A stretch of DNA of 31,954 bases from an uncultured Faecalibacterium sp. (lineage in GTDB: Bacteria; Bacillota; Clostridia; Oscillospirales; Ruminococcaceae): NCBI GenBank assembly GCA_900551435.1, contig URVW01000023.1:1-31954 (forward strand), given 5' to 3'. Positions 30,255-31,954 of the stretch are shown piece after piece. How positions within the stretch are numbered: position 1 is the stretch's first letter; each line of letters starts with the position of its first letter. The notes beneath the pieces were generated by a model. That model was not told the DNA's origin. It made no database searches and was given only the letters and a program-made list of their open reading frames with translations. The position numbers and the translations under genes were made by a program.

Positions 30255-30969
30255 ATTTTTTTCCTTTCATAATGAATGTAGTCATAGCAATCAGCAAAAC
30301 GATAGAAACTATAAATGAAGTTGCATTTTGCAGAGATTGCCCTGCGGGTGAGTTAATTAAAACGTCCCAAATTGCGCCAACTCCCCAAAAAAAGGGGAAG
30401 ATAATAAAAATATTACGCGTTATATAAAATACGGAGCAATACATAATTCCAACAAAAAAGAGTTTTAGAAATTCCGGTTGAAATCCTGCGTGATGTAAAC
30501 TATAAAACAGTGCCGTCAATAATATTGCTGGAACAATTCCAAAAGCTCTTTCAAAGTAATATCGCATAAATCCATATATACAAACCATTTCAAATATTCC
30601 CGCAATTAAAATATAGCTAATCGCAAACAAGGATTTGTAGCTAATAATAATTACTTCTCCATTACCCAAAAAGAAAATAAGCAATAATAGAATTGCAAAA
30701 AACACATTTAAGGCAAGACTTGTTTTTAATCTGTGTTTTGTAATCCCAAGTGTTGCATAGGGATATTCTTCTTTTGCGCGGACATATAAAAGCGGAAAAC
30801 AAAATCCCACTATAAATATCATCAAAAAATCCCGTAAGAGTATGTGCATAATAGTTTCAATTTGAGAACCATTAATGAATAACATTGCTGTACTTAAAAA
30901 TATTATTGATAGACCTGTTGCAAACGATACAATAGTGCTTTTGTTAGGTTGAAATCTAAATAGGGTCAT
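30232..30969 (-). CDS. CPBP-like membrane protein (Abi/CAAX-protease family) with altered motif 1
   Basis: A 245-aa polytopic protein with about seven hydrophobic segments. Motif 2, F155-x3-H159 (FYSLHH), is preserved. At the expected EExxxR motif the sequence reads F126-E127-MVCIYG, so one Glu and the Arg are missing. Motif 3 is also unlike HxxxN (WGVGAIWD). CPBP enzymes cleave prenylated or bacteriocin-type peptides or give bacteriocin self-immunity; with these changes, protease activity is doubtful and a binding or immunity role is possible. It overlaps the regulator gene by ATGA and the methyltransferase by 23 nt. The AT-rich sequence suggests transfer from another lineage. Confidence 0.75.
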   Translation of the reverse strand: MTLFRFQPNKSTIVSFATGLSIIFLSTAMLFINGSQIETIMHILLRDFLMIFIVGFCFPLLYVRAKEEYPYATLGITKHRLKTSLALNVFFAILLLLIFFLGNGEVIIISYKSLFAISYILIAGIFEMVCIYGFMRYYFERAFGIVPAILLTALFYSLHHAGFQPEFLKLFFVGIMYCSVFYITRNIFIIFPFFWGVGAIWDVLINSPAGQSLQNATSFIVSIVLLIAMTTFIMKGKKYGSKNKV

Positions 30970-31205
30970 TCTGTTTCTTCATTCTCCTTTCTGTCATTGG
31001 TGAAACCTCCCAAAATCTTTAGGGCAAGTTCTTTCATAACATCAGCTTTACTGATAGCAATACCTTGTTCTTCGTCGCCTAATACTAACAAGGTATCTCC
31101 GGGCTTGATATTGAAAAGTTCTCTTGCCTCTTTTGGAATAACGATTTGACCTCGCTCCCCAACTTTCACTGTACCAAAGATATGTTTTCCTTTTGGTAAA
31201 TTCAT
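30966..31205 (-). CDS. AbrB/SpoVT-type DNA-binding regulator
   Basis: A 79-aa swapped-hairpin transcription factor. The domain HIFGTVKVGERGQIVIPKEARELFNIKPGDTLLVLGD (residues 8-44) has the standard KVGxRGQIVIPKEaR signature; a short charged helical tail follows. GGAGG precedes the ATG. It is the first gene of the cargo operon and overlaps the membrane protein gene by ATGA. Direct repeats between its promoter and start are a likely autoregulatory site. It resembles MazE in fold, but the following gene is not a toxin of the MazF type. Confidence 0.87.
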   Translation of the reverse strand: MNLPKGKHIFGTVKVGERGQIVIPKEARELFNIKPGDTLLVLGDEEQGIAISKADVMKELALKILGGFTNDRKENEETE

Positions 31206-31226
31206 TTTCTCTACCTCCGCATAAGT

Positions 31227-31248
31227 GTGATTTTCATACTTTTCATAC
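31227..31248 (-). promoter_or_regulatory. Tandem repeat operator candidate of the cargo operon
   Basis: On the minus strand the 9-bp unit AGTATGAAA occurs twice directly adjacent, between the -10 box and the ribosome site of the AbrB-type gene. AbrB-like proteins often bind such AT-rich repeats. Function is inferred from position. Confidence 0.45.
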
Positions 31249-31250
31249 TT

Positions 31251-31278
31251 ATTGTATCTATCTCACTGGAATTGTCAA
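31251..31278 (-). promoter_or_regulatory. Promoter of the AT-rich cargo operon
   Basis: Minus strand: consensus -35 TTGACA (31278-31273), 16-bp spacer, -10 TACAAT (31256-31251), followed by a ~45-nt leader. Confidence 0.75.
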
Positions 31279-31434
31279 TAGATATGCCGTAAAATTCACA
31301 AAGCGTTCATTTGTTTCCGTTAAGTCCTAATACAGTATAGCGGTAAATAAGGAACTATTTTTGCCATCTTATAGAACAGTGTAGACATATCCAAAAGGAA
31401 AGGTGAACAATAAAATGTAATAGGGTGAATAATT

Positions 31435-31789
31435 ATGGCAAAAAAGACCAGTACCACTATATGACTTTGCAGCTTTCAGGCAAGCGATAAAAGAAGCGCG
31501 GACGGGCAGGAATGAGAGCCGCAAGAAAGTAAGCGACGAAATGAACATTTCCCCGCGTTACCTTGCGAACATTGAGAACAAAGGACAACAGCCGAGCCTG
31601 CAAATCTTTTATGAGCTTGTAACCCGTTATGACATATCCGTAGACCAATTCTTTTTCCCGGACAAGACAGCCGGGAAAAGCACCGGGCGGCGGCAGCTCG
31701 ACGCGCTGCTTGACGGTATGAGCGATAAGGGAATACGGATTGTAACCGCAAAGGCGAAAGAGATTGCAGAAGTCGAACAAGAAAACTGA
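31435..31789 (+). pseudogene. HTH regulator frameshifted near its start
   Basis: ATG 31435 follows AGGGTGA but reads only MAKKTSTTI before a stop. One base fewer in the six-A run (31440-31445) would give MAKRPVPLYDFAAFRQAIKEA and continue in frame to 31789, giving an Xre-type regulator of ~117 aa. The HTH is SRKKVSDEMNISPRYLANIENKGQQPS, then YDISVDQFFFPD. Family members in Clostridia elements have this longer N-terminus. An internal ATG at 31541 could still start an 82-aa fragment that lacks the first helix. It may be a true inactivation, a slippage-controlled gene or a sequencing error. Confidence 0.7.
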
Positions 31790-31804
31790 ATAGGCAAGAA
31801 AGAG

Positions 31805-31840
31805 CGTTGTAGCCTTTTATGAGGATTGCAGCGTTTTTTT
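31805..31840 (+). terminator. Terminator after the HTH gene
   Basis: CGTTGTA pairs with TGCAGCG (two G-T pairs), followed by seven T. It lies 16 bp past the stop codon. Confidence 0.6.
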
Positions 31841-31954
31841 ATGCCCTGCTTTGGCAAAATGGGATTTTCGTTGTAGTAGGAGTAAGGGAGAAAGTTTCGT
31901 AGACCAATTAAGCAAAGTCAATAGCACGTGTGGCTGATAAGAACAAAATCGAAC

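Larger units (their letters stand above)
21919..31954. mobile_element. Integrated mobile element, one end plus ~10 kb, continuing past the window
   Basis: From just past tRNA-Ala the genes are recombinase, ParB-like, MazF, Xre, zinc-ribbon and KTR proteins, typical of Clostridia integrative elements. Base composition and intergenic style differ from the first 21.9 kb, most sharply at 29.6-31.4 kb, which is very AT-rich. A recombinase beside the junction is the usual arrangement for such elements. The exact attachment site cannot be fixed because the other end is outside the window. No relaxase or conjugation gene is present here. Confidence 0.65.

Noticed and set aside
1..31954. CRISPR arrays, rRNA genes and insertion sequence transposases
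   Set aside because: No regularly spaced repeat array, rRNA segment or DDE/HUH transposase was seen; the only recombinase is the large serine enzyme.

Overview
The window looks like chromosome from a gut Clostridia of the Faecalibacterium / Oscillospiraceae type, carrying the end of an integrated mobile element. The first ~21.9 kb is GC-rich with Firmicutes-type genes: class III fructose-bisphosphatase, WalJ/YycJ-type hydrolase, flavodiiron protein, MurA, and strong AGGAGG ribosome binding sites. From about 22 kb the content changes to a large serine recombinase, ParB-like proteins, MazF, Xre regulators and small zinc-ribbon proteins. A very AT-rich cargo operon lies at 29.4-31.2 kb. The genus is inferred from gene content and style, not from a marker gene.

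Core region (1-21.9 kb). The window opens with the 3' part of a tRNA-Gly(GCC) and its terminator. Next come a heterodimeric ABC exporter (136-3797), a YkgJ-type cysteine-cluster protein, and a substrate-binding/permease/ATPase importer (4800-7772) of the PF04392/TrpXYZ-like class with a hairpin terminator between lipoprotein and permease. A convergent PfkB sugar kinase (KdgK-like) and a PflX-like radical SAM protein follow on the minus strand. The radical SAM gene is divergent from fbp (class III fructose-1,6-bisphosphatase). Plus-strand murA and walJ come next, then a minus-strand flavodiiron protein, RmuC, a transglutaminase-like protein and a secreted esterase. A PHP histidinol-phosphatase-like gene, a GNAT acetyltransferase and tRNA-Ala(CGC) with its own promoter and terminator close the core. 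A palindromic interspersed repeat occurs twice, each copy supplying the stop codon of the gene before it.

Mobile region (about 21.9 kb to the window end). Five minus-strand genes overlap: Cys4 zinc ribbon, ParB/Srx protein, second ParB-like protein, MazF toxin, and a 53-aa protein. A large serine recombinase follows with its own likely promoter and ends ~190 bp from tRNA-Ala. This set is preceded by a long structured leader with an internal terminator and by paired operator-like palindromes. The motif in those palindromes recurs upstream of a neighbouring 74-aa ORF/Xre pair. Beyond are a divergent Xre gene, an unknown 72-aa gene, an orphan OmpR-type winged-helix protein and a small membrane protein. 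Then comes a self-contained AT-rich operon (AbrB-type regulator, CPBP-like membrane protein, SAM methyltransferase, KTR zinc-ribbon protein) with a recognisable promoter and terminator. The last gene is an HTH regulator frameshifted in a poly-A run close to its start. The right end of the element, and any conjugation genes, lie outside the window.

The most unusual candidates are the overlapping double-ParB/MazF/recombinase gene set with its structured leader and operators, the palindromic repeat docked on stop codons, and the AT-rich AbrB/CPBP/methyltransferase/KTR operon.
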